From Leptospira chreensis (GTDB taxonomy: Bacteria > Spirochaetota > Leptospiria > Leptospirales > Leptospiraceae): DNA of 64,000 bases. Below, piece by piece: positions 35,814 to 44,999 of this stretch. The stretch lies in the NCBI RefSeq assembly GCF_016919165.1, contig NZ_JAFFPS010000011.1, positions 1 to 64,000 of the forward strand. Direction: 5' to 3'. A program made the position numbers and the translations under genes. Numbering within the stretch: position 1 is the first letter of the stretch; each line of letters starts with the position of its first letter. Under the pieces are notes generated by a model. It saw nothing but the letters and a program-made list of their open reading frames with translations. It was not told the DNA's origin and did no database searches.

Positions 35814-37250
35814 ATGCCGGAAGACAGCAAAATCCCCAACAAACGCACTAAAATTATCTGTACCATTGGACCCGCATCTGCTAACCGTGAAACCATTCTA
35901 AATCTCATCTATTCAGGAATGGATTTGGCAAGAATGAACTTTTCTCATTCCACCCACGAATACCACAAAGAAATCTTTGAGTTGTTACGTGAGTGCGAGC
36001 AGGAGTCCGGCAAGTCCATTGGTATCCTTGCTGACTTACAAGGTCCAAAAATCAGAACCGGAAAATTGGGAACGGGGCCATTAGAACTCAAAACCGGAGA
36101 CCAAATTGCCATTAATAATAAATCCGATTTTCTGGGAACTGCAGAAGAGATCGGCTGCACCTATCAGTACATTTTAAACGATATCGATGTAGGACATAAA
36201 CTCCTGATTGATGACGGCAAACTCTCGTTTGTTGTAAAATCCAAAACAAAAGAAAAAGCAGTTTTGGAAACCGTCATTGGAGGAACCTTAAAAGATAATA
36301 AAGGAATCAACCTTCCAGGAACTCCCATTTCAGCACCGGCCCTTTCTGAAAAAGACATTGAAGACTTACAATTTGCTTTGTCACTGGGTGTGGATTATAT
36401 CGCACTTTCGTTTGTAAGACGAGCCAGCGATTTGGAAATGGCACGCCAATTTATGAAAGATAGTTATGCAGGCCTTATTGCCAAAATTGAACGACCAGAA
36501 GCCATCCAAAACATTGAAGAGATCATCGATAATTGTGATGGGATCATGATTGCTCGGGGAGATTTGGGTGTGGAATTAGACACTCAATATGTTCCTATCA
36601 TCCAAAAAGAGATGATTACAAAACTAAACCAACAAGGAAAACCAGTCATCACCGCCACACAGATGTTAGAGACGATGATTGACAATCCACGTCCCACTCG
36701 TGCAGAAGCGAGTGACGTTGCAAACGCTGTTATGGATGGAACCGATGCCGTGATGTTGTCCGGGGAAACTGCCTCAGGAAAGTATCCGATTGAAACTGTC
36801 CGAACAATGACAAGTATCATCCAAGCCGCAGAAGAGTCGGAAATTTATTTATCCCATCTTCGTAGTATGGACCGTTCCGAGTTTGAAGTGGAACGAACGG
36901 CTCTCGGCAGTGCAGCAGAAGCCATTTCCAGGTCCATCAATGCAAAGGCCATCATCAACTTTACAAGATCTGGATACTCTTCTCTTCTCTCTTCAGAGTT
37001 TCGGCCCCTAAAGCCGATCTACTCCTTCACACCTTTTTTAGGTACGGCAAGAAAGATGCAATTGTATTGGGGTGTGGAAACCTATGTGATGCCTATGATG
37101 GATAAGTTTCCCGATATGATTGCTTTTATGAGTAAAACGTTAAAGTCGGAAGGAAAATTAAAATCGGGAGATACAGTGGTAATTTTATCCGGTGCACCGG
37201 GTTCTGTGGCACAAACTGTAGATTTCATTCAAATCCATAAGATCAAGTAA
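35814..37250 (+). CDS. pyk: Pyruvate kinase
   Basis: A 478-residue glycolytic enzyme that transfers phosphate from phosphoenolpyruvate to ADP. It opens with TKIICTIGPAS. Active-site elements are MDLARMNFSHSTHE, LIAKIERPEAIQNI with the catalytic Lys, MIARGDLGVEL and PVITATQMLETMIDNPRPTRAEASDVANAV. The C-terminal domain covers about 350-478. ATG 35814 is preceded by AGGG; the frame upstream to 35727 lacks conserved residues. It overlaps the convergent flavoprotein gene by eight bases. Confidence 0.96.
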   Translation: MPEDSKIPNKRTKIICTIGPASANRETILNLIYSGMDLARMNFSHSTHEYHKEIFELLRECEQESGKSIGILADLQGPKIRTGKLGTGPLELKTGDQIAINNKSDFLGTAEEIGCTYQYILNDIDVGHKLLIDDGKLSFVVKSKTKEKAVLETVIGGTLKDNKGINLPGTPISAPALSEKDIEDLQFALSLGVDYIALSFVRRASDLEMARQFMKDSYAGLIAKIERPEAIQNIEEIIDNCDGIMIARGDLGVELDTQYVPIIQKEMITKLNQQGKPVITATQMLETMIDNPRPTRAEASDVANAVMDGTDAVMLSGETASGKYPIETVRTMTSIIQAAEESEIYLSHLRSMDRSEFEVERTALGSAAEAISRSINAKAIINFTRSGYSSLLSSEFRPLKPIYSFTPFLGTARKMQLYWGVETYVMPMMDKFPDMIAFMSKTLKSEGKLKSGDTVVILSGAPGSVAQTVDFIQIHKIK

Positions 37251-38493
37251 CTATTGTTTTACGAATGCCTCGGGCTGCAATTGTCGCCGTAGTCCAGGCA
37301 TTCTGAAAATTAAAACCACCTGTAATTCCATCTACGTCAATCACCTCACCAGTAAAATAAAGACCAGGACAATGTTTACTTTCCATCGTTTGGAATTGGA
37401 TGTCCTTTCTAGAAACACCTCCTGCTGTCACAAACTCTTCTTTAAAAACTCCTTTAGCAACCATTCGAAGTTTGGTTTGTGTTAAAGAAAGACTTAAAAC
37501 CCGAATCTCTGCCTTAGAAATATCCGAATAACGTTTATTAGATGGAATTTTCGATTCTTTTAGAATCCAATCCCAAAATCGGGATGGCAATTTCCATTCG
37601 GGATCGGGGCTGAGTTTTTCTGCCGGTGTTTTTTCTTTTTTCGATAAATAATCTTCTTCGATGCTTTGTGTTGATTTTCCACCAATCCAGTTGACGGAGA
37701 GGTCCACTTTGTAATCGGCTTCAAAGAGAGTGCGAGCCTCCCAAGCAGACAACCTAAGGGCAGAGGGTCCACTGAGCCCCCAATGGGTGATGAGCACGGG
37801 TCCCTTCTGCGGTTTGCCTTTGGGTAATACTTTGATTTCGGAATACGGAACCACAAGGCCTGTGAGTTCGATGAGATCCGTATTTTCTAAAGTGAGAGTG
37901 AATAGAGAGGGAACTGGATTGACGATGGTATGTCCGAGTTTTTCCAAAATACTCCAAACCTTTCGGTTGGAACCAGTAGCTAAGATTACAAGATCAAATG
38001 ATTCTTCCAAGCCCCCTTCCCATAAAACGCGAAAGTTTGGTGTTTGGTCTGCACCCTGATTGGAATATATACCAACTAATCCTTGTTCAAAGTGAATAGG
38101 GATTTTTTTAGATTTGAGTTCGTTTAAAAAACATTGGATGATGGTATCAGAACTGTCTGTTGTGGGAAACATTCGTCCATCGGCTTCGGCTTTGAGTTTG
38201 ACCCCTCTTTTTTCAAACCATAGGATTGTGTCTTTCGGTTGGAAACTTTCGAATGCCCAACGAAGTTCTTTATTCCCTCTGGGATACCTTTCCGAAAGAA
38301 GTTCTGGATCAAAGAGATTATGAGTGACATTACATCTCCCACCACCGGAAATCCGAAGTTTCGATAAAGGTTCTTTTGATTTTTCAAAGATTTGAATCTC
38401 ACATAACCCTTGTAATTCGTCATGGATTTGCAGAGCGGCAAAACAACCAGAAGCACCGGCTCCAATGATTGCAATTTTGGGTTTCTTTCCCAA
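37243..38493 (-). CDS. BaiN/HI0933-family FAD-dependent oxidoreductase
   Basis: A 416-residue flavoprotein. The N-terminal dinucleotide fold is IAIIGAGASGCFAALQI, with the family signature LRISGGGRCNVTHN. ATGSNRKVWSILEKLGH and the C-terminal FAD loop LYFTGEVIDVDGITGGFNFQ also match the HI0933 family, often annotated as NAD(P)/FAD-dependent oxidoreductase or aminoacetone oxidase. Substrate unknown. The stop overlaps pyk (convergent). The glyoxalase gene lies just upstream on the same strand, ending four bases before this gene starts, so they are cotranscribed. Confidence 0.9.
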   Translation of the reverse strand: MGKKPKIAIIGAGASGCFAALQIHDELQGLCEIQIFEKSKEPLSKLRISGGGRCNVTHNLFDPELLSERYPRGNKELRWAFESFQPKDTILWFEKRGVKLKAEADGRMFPTTDSSDTIIQCFLNELKSKKIPIHFEQGLVGIYSNQGADQTPNFRVLWEGGLEESFDLVILATGSNRKVWSILEKLGHTIVNPVPSLFTLTLENTDLIELTGLVVPYSEIKVLPKGKPQKGPVLITHWGLSGPSALRLSAWEARTLFEADYKVDLSVNWIGGKSTQSIEEDYLSKKEKTPAEKLSPDPEWKLPSRFWDWILKESKIPSNKRYSDISKAEIRVLSLSLTQTKLRMVAKGVFKEEFVTAGGVSRKDIQFQTMESKHCPGLYFTGEVIDVDGITGGFNFQNAWTTATIAARGIRKTIVT

Positions 38494-38496
38494 GTC

Positions 38497-38919
38497 CTAC
38501 CACTCACCTGTATTTGGCATAGAAGTCCAAGGTTCCGATAAAGGTAAAGGGTTCCCTTTCTGAAGCAGTTCTATGGAGATTAAATCGGGAGACCTAACAA
38601 ATGCCATACGACCATCGCGAGGGGGACGGTTGATAACAACTCCCATCTTTTGAATCCGCGCACAAGTTTCATAAATATTTTCTACTTCGTAGGCAATGTG
38701 ACCAAAATTCCTTCCCGTAGTATAAGGATCGGTTTGTCCCCAATTGTAAGTGAGTTCTATCTCTGGGGCATCGTCTTCCCCAGTAGACAAAAACACCAAA
38801 GTAAATTTTCCTTCTGGATGTTCGTTTCTTCTAGTTACTTTAAGCCCAAGGATCTCCACAAAAAAATGGAGGGCCTTGTCCAAATCTTTCACCCGGATCA
38901 TTGTATGTAAATATTTCAT
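38497..38919 (-). CDS. gloA: Lactoylglutathione lyase (glyoxalase I)
   Basis: A 140-residue VOC-fold enzyme that converts the methylglyoxal-glutathione adduct into lactoylglutathione. Metal ligands are visible: His5 in [10 protein letters not shown], the Glu in [10 protein letters not shown], His in [11 protein letters not shown] and Glu in ISIELLQKG. Sequence around [10 protein letters not shown] and [11 protein letters not shown] matches the short bacterial nickel-type enzymes. It is first of two genes with the BaiN-like flavoprotein. Confidence 0.93.
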   Translation of the reverse strand: MKYLHTMIRVKDLDKALHFFVEILGLKVTRRNEHPEGKFTLVFLSTGEDDAPEIELTYNWGQTDPYTTGRNFGHIAYEVENIYETCARIQKMGVVINRPPRDGRMAFVRSPDLISIELLQKGNPLPLSEPWTSMPNTGEW

Positions 38920-38928
38920 CTTCTTTTA

Positions 38929-40113
38929 CTATACGAAAAAATAGACCAAAAGCACAAACCAAGAAATATACTTGGGAATCTCAAAACGAAGCCAGTTTTT
39001 CTTTCCTTCCAAAAGCCTACCTAAAGCAACGAAAGAAAAAACCAAAAGTACAAATACAGAAGCGATCTCACCGATTGCAAACAAATGCATCCGTTTCAGA
39101 AAAAACAAAGTGAGTGCAGTCGGAACCAAAAAAGAAAAGAGAAGAAACAAACGATACATCGTATTTCCTGTTTTACGTCTGTATTGCGGTTCACGAGATT
39201 TTTGATCAATCGCCCATTTGTGATGAGACAACCAAACTTTGGGATCACGCACTCCGCGATCCATTGGATTCTGCAAATCATCTGGCCTTACAGAAGGATA
39301 AGAGAAAAAGGAAACAAGCCCTTGCCATTTGTTTTTTGTATGGATCAAATCCGAAAACAAATCTCGAAACACATGGAGTTCTGCTGTGACTGGATCATAC
39401 GTATTCAATTGCGAAACAAGACCATACCGAGGTTCTTTCTTTTCTTCACAAAACGTTCCAAAGATACGATCCCAAAAAATAAACACTCCGCCATAATTGC
39501 GATCAATGTATTCTGGATTCATAGCATGGTGAACACGATGGTGAGAAGGTGTGACCATAATGTATTCAAACCAAGCCGGTAGTTTTCCAATGGCCCGAGT
39601 GTGAACCCAAAATTGATAAGTGCGATTGAGTGCATCAATGATCAAATACGATTCCACCGGAAACCCAAGAAGAGCCAAGGGTAAATAAAACAAACCAATT
39701 CCGATATTACGAACAAAAGATTGTCTGAGTGCTACAGACAAATTGAACTCTTCGCTGGAATGATGCACTACATGAGAGGCCCACAAAACTTTGATTTCAT
39801 GACTATAACGATGAGCCCAATAAAATAAAAAATCGAGTAGTAGAAATAAGACAATCCAGTGTAAGGGGGACGATGTGGATAAAAAAGCTTTAGAAAGAAA
39901 CTCTACACCCCAAGAGATTTGGTACAACTCGTTGTAAACAAAAACGAGTCCAAGAAGGATCATCCCGTCAAAGATTCGGCTAAGAACACCCAAACTCAAA
40001 TCGGCCAAAGAATCTTCGTAAAAATAATAATCCTGTTTTTTGAATCGAGTGTAAATTATCTCGAGTAACATAAGGACAAAATAAAAAGGTGCGATGGATT
40101 CAATGAGTCTCAT
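38929..40113 (-). CDS. Sterol-desaturase/fatty-acid-hydroxylase family membrane enzyme
   Basis: A 394-residue integral membrane protein with the eight-His di-iron pattern: HRYSHEIKVLWASHVVHHSS, LRQSF region, then HRVHHAMNPEYIDRNYGG with VFIFWDRIFGTF. Four or more helices lie before the motif and several after it (to LLVYFFV at the end). Family members hydroxylate or desaturate lipids with oxygen. The substrate is unknown; hopanoid, ether-lipid or fatty-acid modification are possibilities. It ends nine bases before the gloA start. A second family member is at 45000-45863. Confidence 0.9.
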   Translation of the reverse strand: MRLIESIAPFYFVLMLLEIIYTRFKKQDYYFYEDSLADLSLGVLSRIFDGMILLGLVFVYNELYQISWGVEFLSKAFLSTSSPLHWIVLFLLLDFLFYWAHRYSHEIKVLWASHVVHHSSEEFNLSVALRQSFVRNIGIGLFYLPLALLGFPVESYLIIDALNRTYQFWVHTRAIGKLPAWFEYIMVTPSHHRVHHAMNPEYIDRNYGGVFIFWDRIFGTFCEEKKEPRYGLVSQLNTYDPVTAELHVFRDLFSDLIHTKNKWQGLVSFFSYPSVRPDDLQNPMDRGVRDPKVWLSHHKWAIDQKSREPQYRRKTGNTMYRLFLLFSFLVPTALTLFFLKRMHLFAIGEIASVFVLLVFSFVALGRLLEGKKNWLRFEIPKYISWFVLLVYFFV

Positions 40114-40200
40114 GATTCATCCTTTAAGTTCCAGTTATTGATTCTGGTTTCATCTGAAAAGCAACTTCGTTTCTAAAAAATTTTACAAAAATCTCCTTTA

Positions 40201-40226
40201 AAAAAACACAACCACGTTATGTGTTA
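40201..40226 (-). terminator. Terminator of the Mce operon
   Basis: On the minus strand AACACA (40226-40221) and TGTGTT (40211-40206) form a stem around nine bases, followed by U7. It lies 34 bases after the last gene of the Mce operon. Confidence 0.65.
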
Positions 40227-40259
40227 CTGGATCAGGAAAACTTTCCCCGACCCATAGAA

Positions 40260-40871
40260 CTATTTTAATTTTTGGCTCAAATCTAAATTCAATTCATTGA
40301 ATGTATTGGTAAGTCCCAAATTCCAACCAAGGACCAAAGCTTCCGGTTCCTTTTTCTCAATGGACTGGATTTGCCTGTATGTCTTTCTAAAAACAGGAGT
40401 AGAGACCGAATCTTTATCTTCATAAACAACGATTTCAAACTCAATCACGGCTTTGGGTTCTTTAGTGCGGAAGTCTCCATACATTTGTGTTAGATTTAAT
40501 TCTATAAAATGAGTTACGCTAACTCTTGTATGGATGCTGGCATCCCATTCAAAATTTCCGGACTTCAAAAGGGAACGAACAAATTCTTCTTTGAAGTTAT
40601 GGGCCGGAGGAATAAAAAATCCATTATAATAATCGGATTCATAGACCGCATTGTCTTTGCGATAGACAAACTCTTTTCCTTCAAACCTTTGGGAGATGAA
40701 AACCTTACGCACAACAAAGGCTCTCGGCTTTGTTACAGAAAACAATTGTTTGGTTTCACCAGTTTCGATTAAATAAAACTTTTTTTCAGGAAAGGTTTTA
40801 CTCACACCAAAACACTGGCTAAGAAAAAAACTGAGCCCAAAAAGTATTAAGAAACGGTATAAGGTCTTCAT
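40260..40871 (-). CDS. ABC-type lipid-transport auxiliary lipoprotein
   Basis: A 203-residue lipoprotein (lipobox LSQC after a hydrophobic signal). It is last in the four-gene Mce operon, five bases after the MCE gene. The position and the pattern KFYLIETGETK, AFVVRKVFISQRFEGKEFVYR, YYNGFFIPPAHNFKEEFV resemble the ABC-type transport auxiliary lipoproteins (PqiC/DUF330-like) that pair with MCE proteins. It probably anchors or extends the lipid channel at the outer membrane. The family call rests on context more than on hallmark residues. Confidence 0.78.
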   Translation of the reverse strand: MKTLYRFLILFGLSFFLSQCFGVSKTFPEKKFYLIETGETKQLFSVTKPRAFVVRKVFISQRFEGKEFVYRKDNAVYESDYYNGFFIPPAHNFKEEFVRSLLKSGNFEWDASIHTRVSVTHFIELNLTQMYGDFRTKEPKAVIEFEIVVYEDKDSVSTPVFRKTYRQIQSIEKKEPEALVLGWNLGLTNTFNELNLDLSQKLK

Positions 40872-40876
40872 TGTAT

Positions 40877-41824
40877 TTATTTCCAGAGTTTAGATTTGTT
40901 GGGAGCTTCTCCAAAGAGAAACTGAGAGGGATATTTTTTTGCATTCGCTGTGACTTCTTTTAAGTCTTCGGATGCAATTCGTAAGTTTTCGATCGATGTA
41001 GAAATATCTCCTTGGTTCGAAGCAAGAAGTGTGTCGAGTCGTTTGAGAGTGGTTTGTAACTGAGTGACAGAGGCATCCAATTTTTTAGGTAATCCTTGTG
41101 TTTCGGGACTTGCGATCAGAGCTTTGACTTCGGCATTGGTCTTTCTCAGATCAACAAGTAGGCCTGTGGATTCACGTGCCAGGTCTCCAAGTTTTGCTTC
41201 TTGGATGGTTTGGTTTAGGTTACGAATGAGTTCCCCTACACCTAAAAGAATTTTATCCACATCTGCCTTTTCTACTTTTTCAAAGAATTTATCTACAGAA
41301 GCAGTAAACCTAGAGATGGTACTGGGGGCTGAAGGAATGTAAATGGTTTTTGGTTCCCATTCAATGGAGAGAGGTGGGTTTTTTTCAGGATTTAAATAAT
41401 CTACTTCCAAATAAGCGGTTCCAGTTAACCCTTGTGAGGCGAGCCTGACACGAAGCCCACTTTGGATCATTCTCTGAACGGTTCTTTTTAAATCATCACC
41501 ATACACACCTTTTACAAAGTCAGGAACAGACATTTTAATCAAAACATATCTTCCATAACGAAGTTCCGTATCTTCTGTAAGTTTATGTGAATATTCATTT
41601 TGTACAAAGGTGATTTCTTGGACGGTTCCCACCTTAACCCCGCGGTGTTTGACGGGAGATCCAATGTCCAAACCTTGCACTGATTCATCGAAGTAGGTTT
41701 CTAAACTTACCGATCTTTGAAAGATATTTCCGGCAGTGAACACGATCAAAAACAAAATGAGTGTGAAAAAACTAACAAGTACGAAGATCCCAACTTTAAA
41801 ATAGATTTTACTCGATTGGTTCAT
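40877..41824 (-). CDS. MCE-domain lipid-transport protein (MlaD-like)
   Basis: A 315-residue protein with one N-terminal membrane anchor (VGIFVLVSFFTLILFLIVFT), then an MCE domain. Its hallmark runs are DESVQGLDIGSPVKHRGVKV, VQEITFV and LRVRLASQGLTGTAYLEVDY. The C-terminal part is a long helix with polar repeats (DLARESTGLLVDLRKTN). MCE rings carry phospholipids between membranes. ATG overlaps the ATPase stop (ATGA), so this is the substrate-binding part of the ABC system encoded here. Confidence 0.93.
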   Translation of the reverse strand: MNQSSKIYFKVGIFVLVSFFTLILFLIVFTAGNIFQRSVSLETYFDESVQGLDIGSPVKHRGVKVGTVQEITFVQNEYSHKLTEDTELRYGRYVLIKMSVPDFVKGVYGDDLKRTVQRMIQSGLRVRLASQGLTGTAYLEVDYLNPEKNPPLSIEWEPKTIYIPSAPSTISRFTASVDKFFEKVEKADVDKILLGVGELIRNLNQTIQEAKLGDLARESTGLLVDLRKTNAEVKALIASPETQGLPKKLDASVTQLQTTLKRLDTLLASNQGDISTSIENLRIASEDLKEVTANAKKYPSQFLFGEAPNKSKLWK

Positions 41825-42588
41825 AACGGGGAACTCTCCTGTGGAATACGATTAAAGAATTGTTTTACAAATGGATCTTTTGACTTTTCTTTCAAATCTT
41901 TTGGTTTGCCTTCGGCGATAATTCCTTTTTTGGATTTATCTAAAACAATCACACGGTCAGCCATTGTAAACACAGAAGGCAATTCATGTGTCACAATCAC
42001 AAAAGTAACTCCCAGAGTTCTCGACAAACGGATGATTAGGTGGTCGAGCTCCACACTGGTAATGGGATCAAGACCCGCACTGGGCTCATCTAAAAATAAA
42101 ATTTCAGGATCCATAGCCATAGCTCTTGCAATCGCAGCACGTTTTTTCATACCACCCGAAAGTTCCGCCGGATACAGATGGGCGAAAGGAAAAAGACCAA
42201 CCATTTTTAATTTGGTCATAGCAATTTCATTCATGATGGGAATTGGTAGGTTTGTAAATTCTTCCAAAGGCAATCGGATATTTTCGAGTAAGGTCATGGA
42301 ACCAAAAAGAGCACTTTGTTGGTACATCACTCCGATACGATTCCAGATTTCGATTTTTTTCTTTCCTTCTGCCAGAACGATATCATCTTCATCGATCCAT
42401 ATACGACCGCTAAATGGAGATGTTAAGCCAATCATATTTTTTAAAACTGTAGACTTCCCACAACCAGACCCACCGAGGATTCCGAAAATTTCGCCTCGGT
42501 TCACCTCAAAAGAGATATTTTCCATAACCACAGTATGGCCGTATCCTGTTGTTAGATGTTCGACTCGAATGATTGGTTTATCTTTCAT
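41821..42588 (-). CDS. ABC transporter ATPase (MlaF-like)
   Basis: A 255-residue ATPase with Walker A GGSGCGKST, signature LSGGMKKRAAIARAMAMDPE and Walker B EILFLDEPSAGLDP. These are typical of MlaF/Ttg2A ATPases that drive MCE lipid transport. Start ATG 42588, where ATGA overlaps the permease stop; the frame upstream to 42723 is the permease gene read in another frame. Confidence 0.95.
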   Translation of the reverse strand: MKDKPIIRVEHLTTGYGHTVVMENISFEVNRGEIFGILGGSGCGKSTVLKNMIGLTSPFSGRIWIDEDDIVLAEGKKKIEIWNRIGVMYQQSALFGSMTLLENIRLPLEEFTNLPIPIMNEIAMTKLKMVGLFPFAHLYPAELSGGMKKRAAIARAMAMDPEILFLDEPSAGLDPITSVELDHLIIRLSRTLGVTFVIVTHELPSVFTMADRVIVLDKSKKGIIAEGKPKDLKEKSKDPFVKQFFNRIPQESSPL

Positions 42589-43709
42589 ATCTTTAGGTAA
42601 AAGTATAAGACGGAAAAAATTCCATCCAGTATGGACACAAGTATAATGGAACCAACCACAGCAGAAGTGGTCGATTCCCCAACGGCACCAGCTCCCGATG
42701 CCGTTTTTAATCCCCGATAACAACCAATAGACGCAATGATCATTCCAAAAAAATAAGATTTTAAAAGCCCACCTAATATATCGGAAAGACCCACCGCAAG
42801 ATTCACTTGGTTGATAAAGGTAACCAGAGGAAATCCAAAACTAATCAAAACAACAGCTCCACCAATGAGACCAAACAAATTAAATACTATGGTGAGAAGT
42901 GGAGTCATTAAGAGCGACGCCACCAAACGAGGAATGATGAGAAACTGAACTGGAGGAAGACCCATAGTAGTGAGTGCATCAATTTCTTCGGAAACCTTCA
43001 TCGTTCCAAGCTCTGCGGCAAAGGCAGAGCCTGACCTACCCGATAGAATAAAAGCAGTCATCAGAGGTCCAAGCTCTCGAAACAAAGAAAGACCAACAAG
43101 GTTTGCCACAAAGATCTCTGCCCCGAACCTTCGCATAGGAATAGCGGATTGAAAAGACATGATAAGACCAAGTAAAAAGCCAATCATGGCAATGATGGGA
43201 AAGGCATTGACTCCCATTGATTCCGCAACACGGAAGGTATCTTTCCAACGAATTTTGGAAGGATGTAAAAAAGAACGCCAAAAAGAAACGGTAAGTTCGC
43301 CCGTAAAGGTAATTAGGTATTTAAACTCTAACAACGAATCAATGGTTAGCTTCCCAATTTTTTCTGATCTTCTAAGAGAGTTCGCTAATGTTTCTTTGTT
43401 TCTTTTGCTATCATCATCAGAGATACTCAATCGGTATTGGAACTGTTCACCTAATCCAAATAATACGAATTGGATCCGTCTATTTTCACATTCCAAACGG
43501 ATAAGTTTTAAAAGGGAAATTCCAGAGGAATCGGATTCTTCCAAATTGCCTGCATGAACGGCTACTTTACGAGGAGGGCTTTTTTTTACGATTTCGAAAA
43601 AGGAAGTCCAATCCTTACCTGTTTCTGCGGCAGTGAGCGCCGCCGGGAGGTGGATTTCTAAGGTGCTACCTTCCCACAAAAAGGAGGATTGTCGATGAAT
43701 GGTATCCAC
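42585..43709 (-). CDS. MlaE-family permease with N-terminal STAS domain
   Basis: A 374-residue protein. Residues 1-110 look like a STAS domain (STLEIHLPAALTAAETG, VAVHAGNLEESDSSGISLLK). From about 150 onward is the MlaE permease: GVNAFPIIAMIGFLLGLIMS, GAEIFVANLVGLSLFRELGP, SGRSGSAFAAELGTMKVSEE and DILGGLLKSYFFG. In E. coli the STAS part is a separate protein (MlaB); here it is fused, as in several other phyla. First gene of the operon. Confidence 0.94.
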   Translation of the reverse strand: MDTIHRQSSFLWEGSTLEIHLPAALTAAETGKDWTSFFEIVKKSPPRKVAVHAGNLEESDSSGISLLKLIRLECENRRIQFVLFGLGEQFQYRLSISDDDSKRNKETLANSLRRSEKIGKLTIDSLLEFKYLITFTGELTVSFWRSFLHPSKIRWKDTFRVAESMGVNAFPIIAMIGFLLGLIMSFQSAIPMRRFGAEIFVANLVGLSLFRELGPLMTAFILSGRSGSAFAAELGTMKVSEEIDALTTMGLPPVQFLIIPRLVASLLMTPLLTIVFNLFGLIGGAVVLISFGFPLVTFINQVNLAVGLSDILGGLLKSYFFGMIIASIGCYRGLKTASGAGAVGESTTSAVVGSIILVSILDGIFSVLYFYLKI

Positions 43710-43796
43710 GTTTCATACGTAATTCTAATTCAGAACGAACCCGAGGCAAGTGATTTTATTTTACAACCCAAACGATTGATTAAAAGATGAACATCA

Positions 43797-44885
43797 ATGT
43801 GGAATCTAAATAGTCATTTGATTGGCTTTTCTGCGGGGCTTTCTCTCCTTTTTGCTTGGGGAGAATTCCTTAGAAAAAACGCTACAGGACAGACAAAAGT
43901 ACAAGGATTATTATTTCTCTTTGCGGCTATGTTCCAGGCCCATACTTTTTTTACATGCACCGGTATTTACCAATCTTTCCCTCATTTGTATCTCACCCAC
44001 TTACCATTCACGGCTTGTATTGGTGCTCTTCTCAAAAGGTACTTTGCAGAACTTTGGGATGAAAGTCCCAAGAGAAACCAGTTTTCTTTTTGGGAACTTG
44101 TTCCAGCAGTCATAGTCATTGCATTAATGATTCCATTTTACATTTCTTCTGCAGATGAAAAAATCGCCATTCACACAAACTATCTAAAAGAAGGTGTTCC
44201 ACTTATCTTTCAAATCACGATCCTTATCGCCGTTTCACCCATATTTTACGCTGCTTTTTACGTTTTTTCAAATATGGCAAGATACATTCGATTGGAGCGA
44301 TTTAAAAAATCAGCTCATCTTCGTTTGGTGGGAATCGTGGTTGGAATTGGGGCTTTTTCCAGCTTAATCGGAATTTATACTTTGTTTTTTCACCAAAGAC
44401 ATGGATTAGAGATTGTTTCCACTTTTATCGCCTTACTACTGATCGGTGTTTATCTATTACGCCAAAAAAGTCCTGAGTTATGGGGTGAAGTCCAAAGGAT
44501 TGTCATCGAAGAAAAGAAATACCAAACCTCACAACTGGGCGGATTCAATCTGGAAACTCTTCAGAACCAACTAAGACAACTCATGGAAGTGGAAAAGATC
44601 TACCGAGATGAAAGTATCAATTTAGAGAAGTTGGCCAAAGAAATGGACCTTTCCGAACACCAACTCTCTGAATATTTGAACCTCCACCAAAAAAGAAGTT
44701 TTTTCCACTTGGTCAATCACTACCGGATTCGAGAGGCCAAAGAATTATTTTCACTTCATCCCGACAGGAATATCCTCACCATCGCTTATGATGTGGGTTT
44801 CCCATCCAAGTCTACTTTCTATGATGCTTTCAAAAGAGAAGTAGGGACAAGTCCTAGTGATTATCGAAAATCTCTTGGGACCTAA
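43797..44885 (+). CDS. Membrane-anchored AraC-family transcription regulator
   Basis: A 362-residue protein. The first 230 residues form about seven membrane helices (GFSAGLSLLFAWGEFL to FIALLLIGVYLL). The last 110 residues are an AraC DNA-binding domain: INLEKLAKEMDLSEHQLSEY, FFHLVNHYRIREAKELF, ILTIAYDVGFPSKSTFYDAFKRE and GTSPSDYRK. Such one-component regulators sense something in or across the membrane. It is divergent from the Mce lipid-transport operon with 87 bases between start codons, which makes that operon a possible target. A strong terminator follows. Confidence 0.9.
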   Translation: MWNLNSHLIGFSAGLSLLFAWGEFLRKNATGQTKVQGLLFLFAAMFQAHTFFTCTGIYQSFPHLYLTHLPFTACIGALLKRYFAELWDESPKRNQFSFWELVPAVIVIALMIPFYISSADEKIAIHTNYLKEGVPLIFQITILIAVSPIFYAAFYVFSNMARYIRLERFKKSAHLRLVGIVVGIGAFSSLIGIYTLFFHQRHGLEIVSTFIALLLIGVYLLRQKSPELWGEVQRIVIEEKKYQTSQLGGFNLETLQNQLRQLMEVEKIYRDESINLEKLAKEMDLSEHQLSEYLNLHQKRSFFHLVNHYRIREAKELFSLHPDRNILTIAYDVGFPSKSTFYDAFKREVGTSPSDYRKSLGT

Positions 44886-44915
44886 TCCGGTTGGGTCAAA
44901 CCGGAATCTTTTTTT
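44886..44915 (+). terminator. Intrinsic terminator after AraC gene
   Basis: TCCGGTT (44886-44892) pairs with AACCGGA (44899-44905) over a six-base loop, followed by a T-run at 44908-44915. Confidence 0.85.
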
Positions 44916-44999
44916 ATTCCGGCTTTACCGATCCGGTCGATTTGGTTTTTAATTTTTGTTAGAATGGATTCATTCGAAGGTCGTCTTTAGGAGAGTTCT

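Noticed and set aside
39085..39582. 165-residue plus-strand frame
   Set aside because: Antisense to the desaturase gene, composition dominated by Arg/Lys/Phe as expected for a shadow frame.
41717..42646. 309-residue open frame on the plus strand
   Set aside because: It is entirely antisense to the MlaF-like and MCE genes, lacks a ribosome site and has no recognisable domain; the minus-strand genes have clear motifs.
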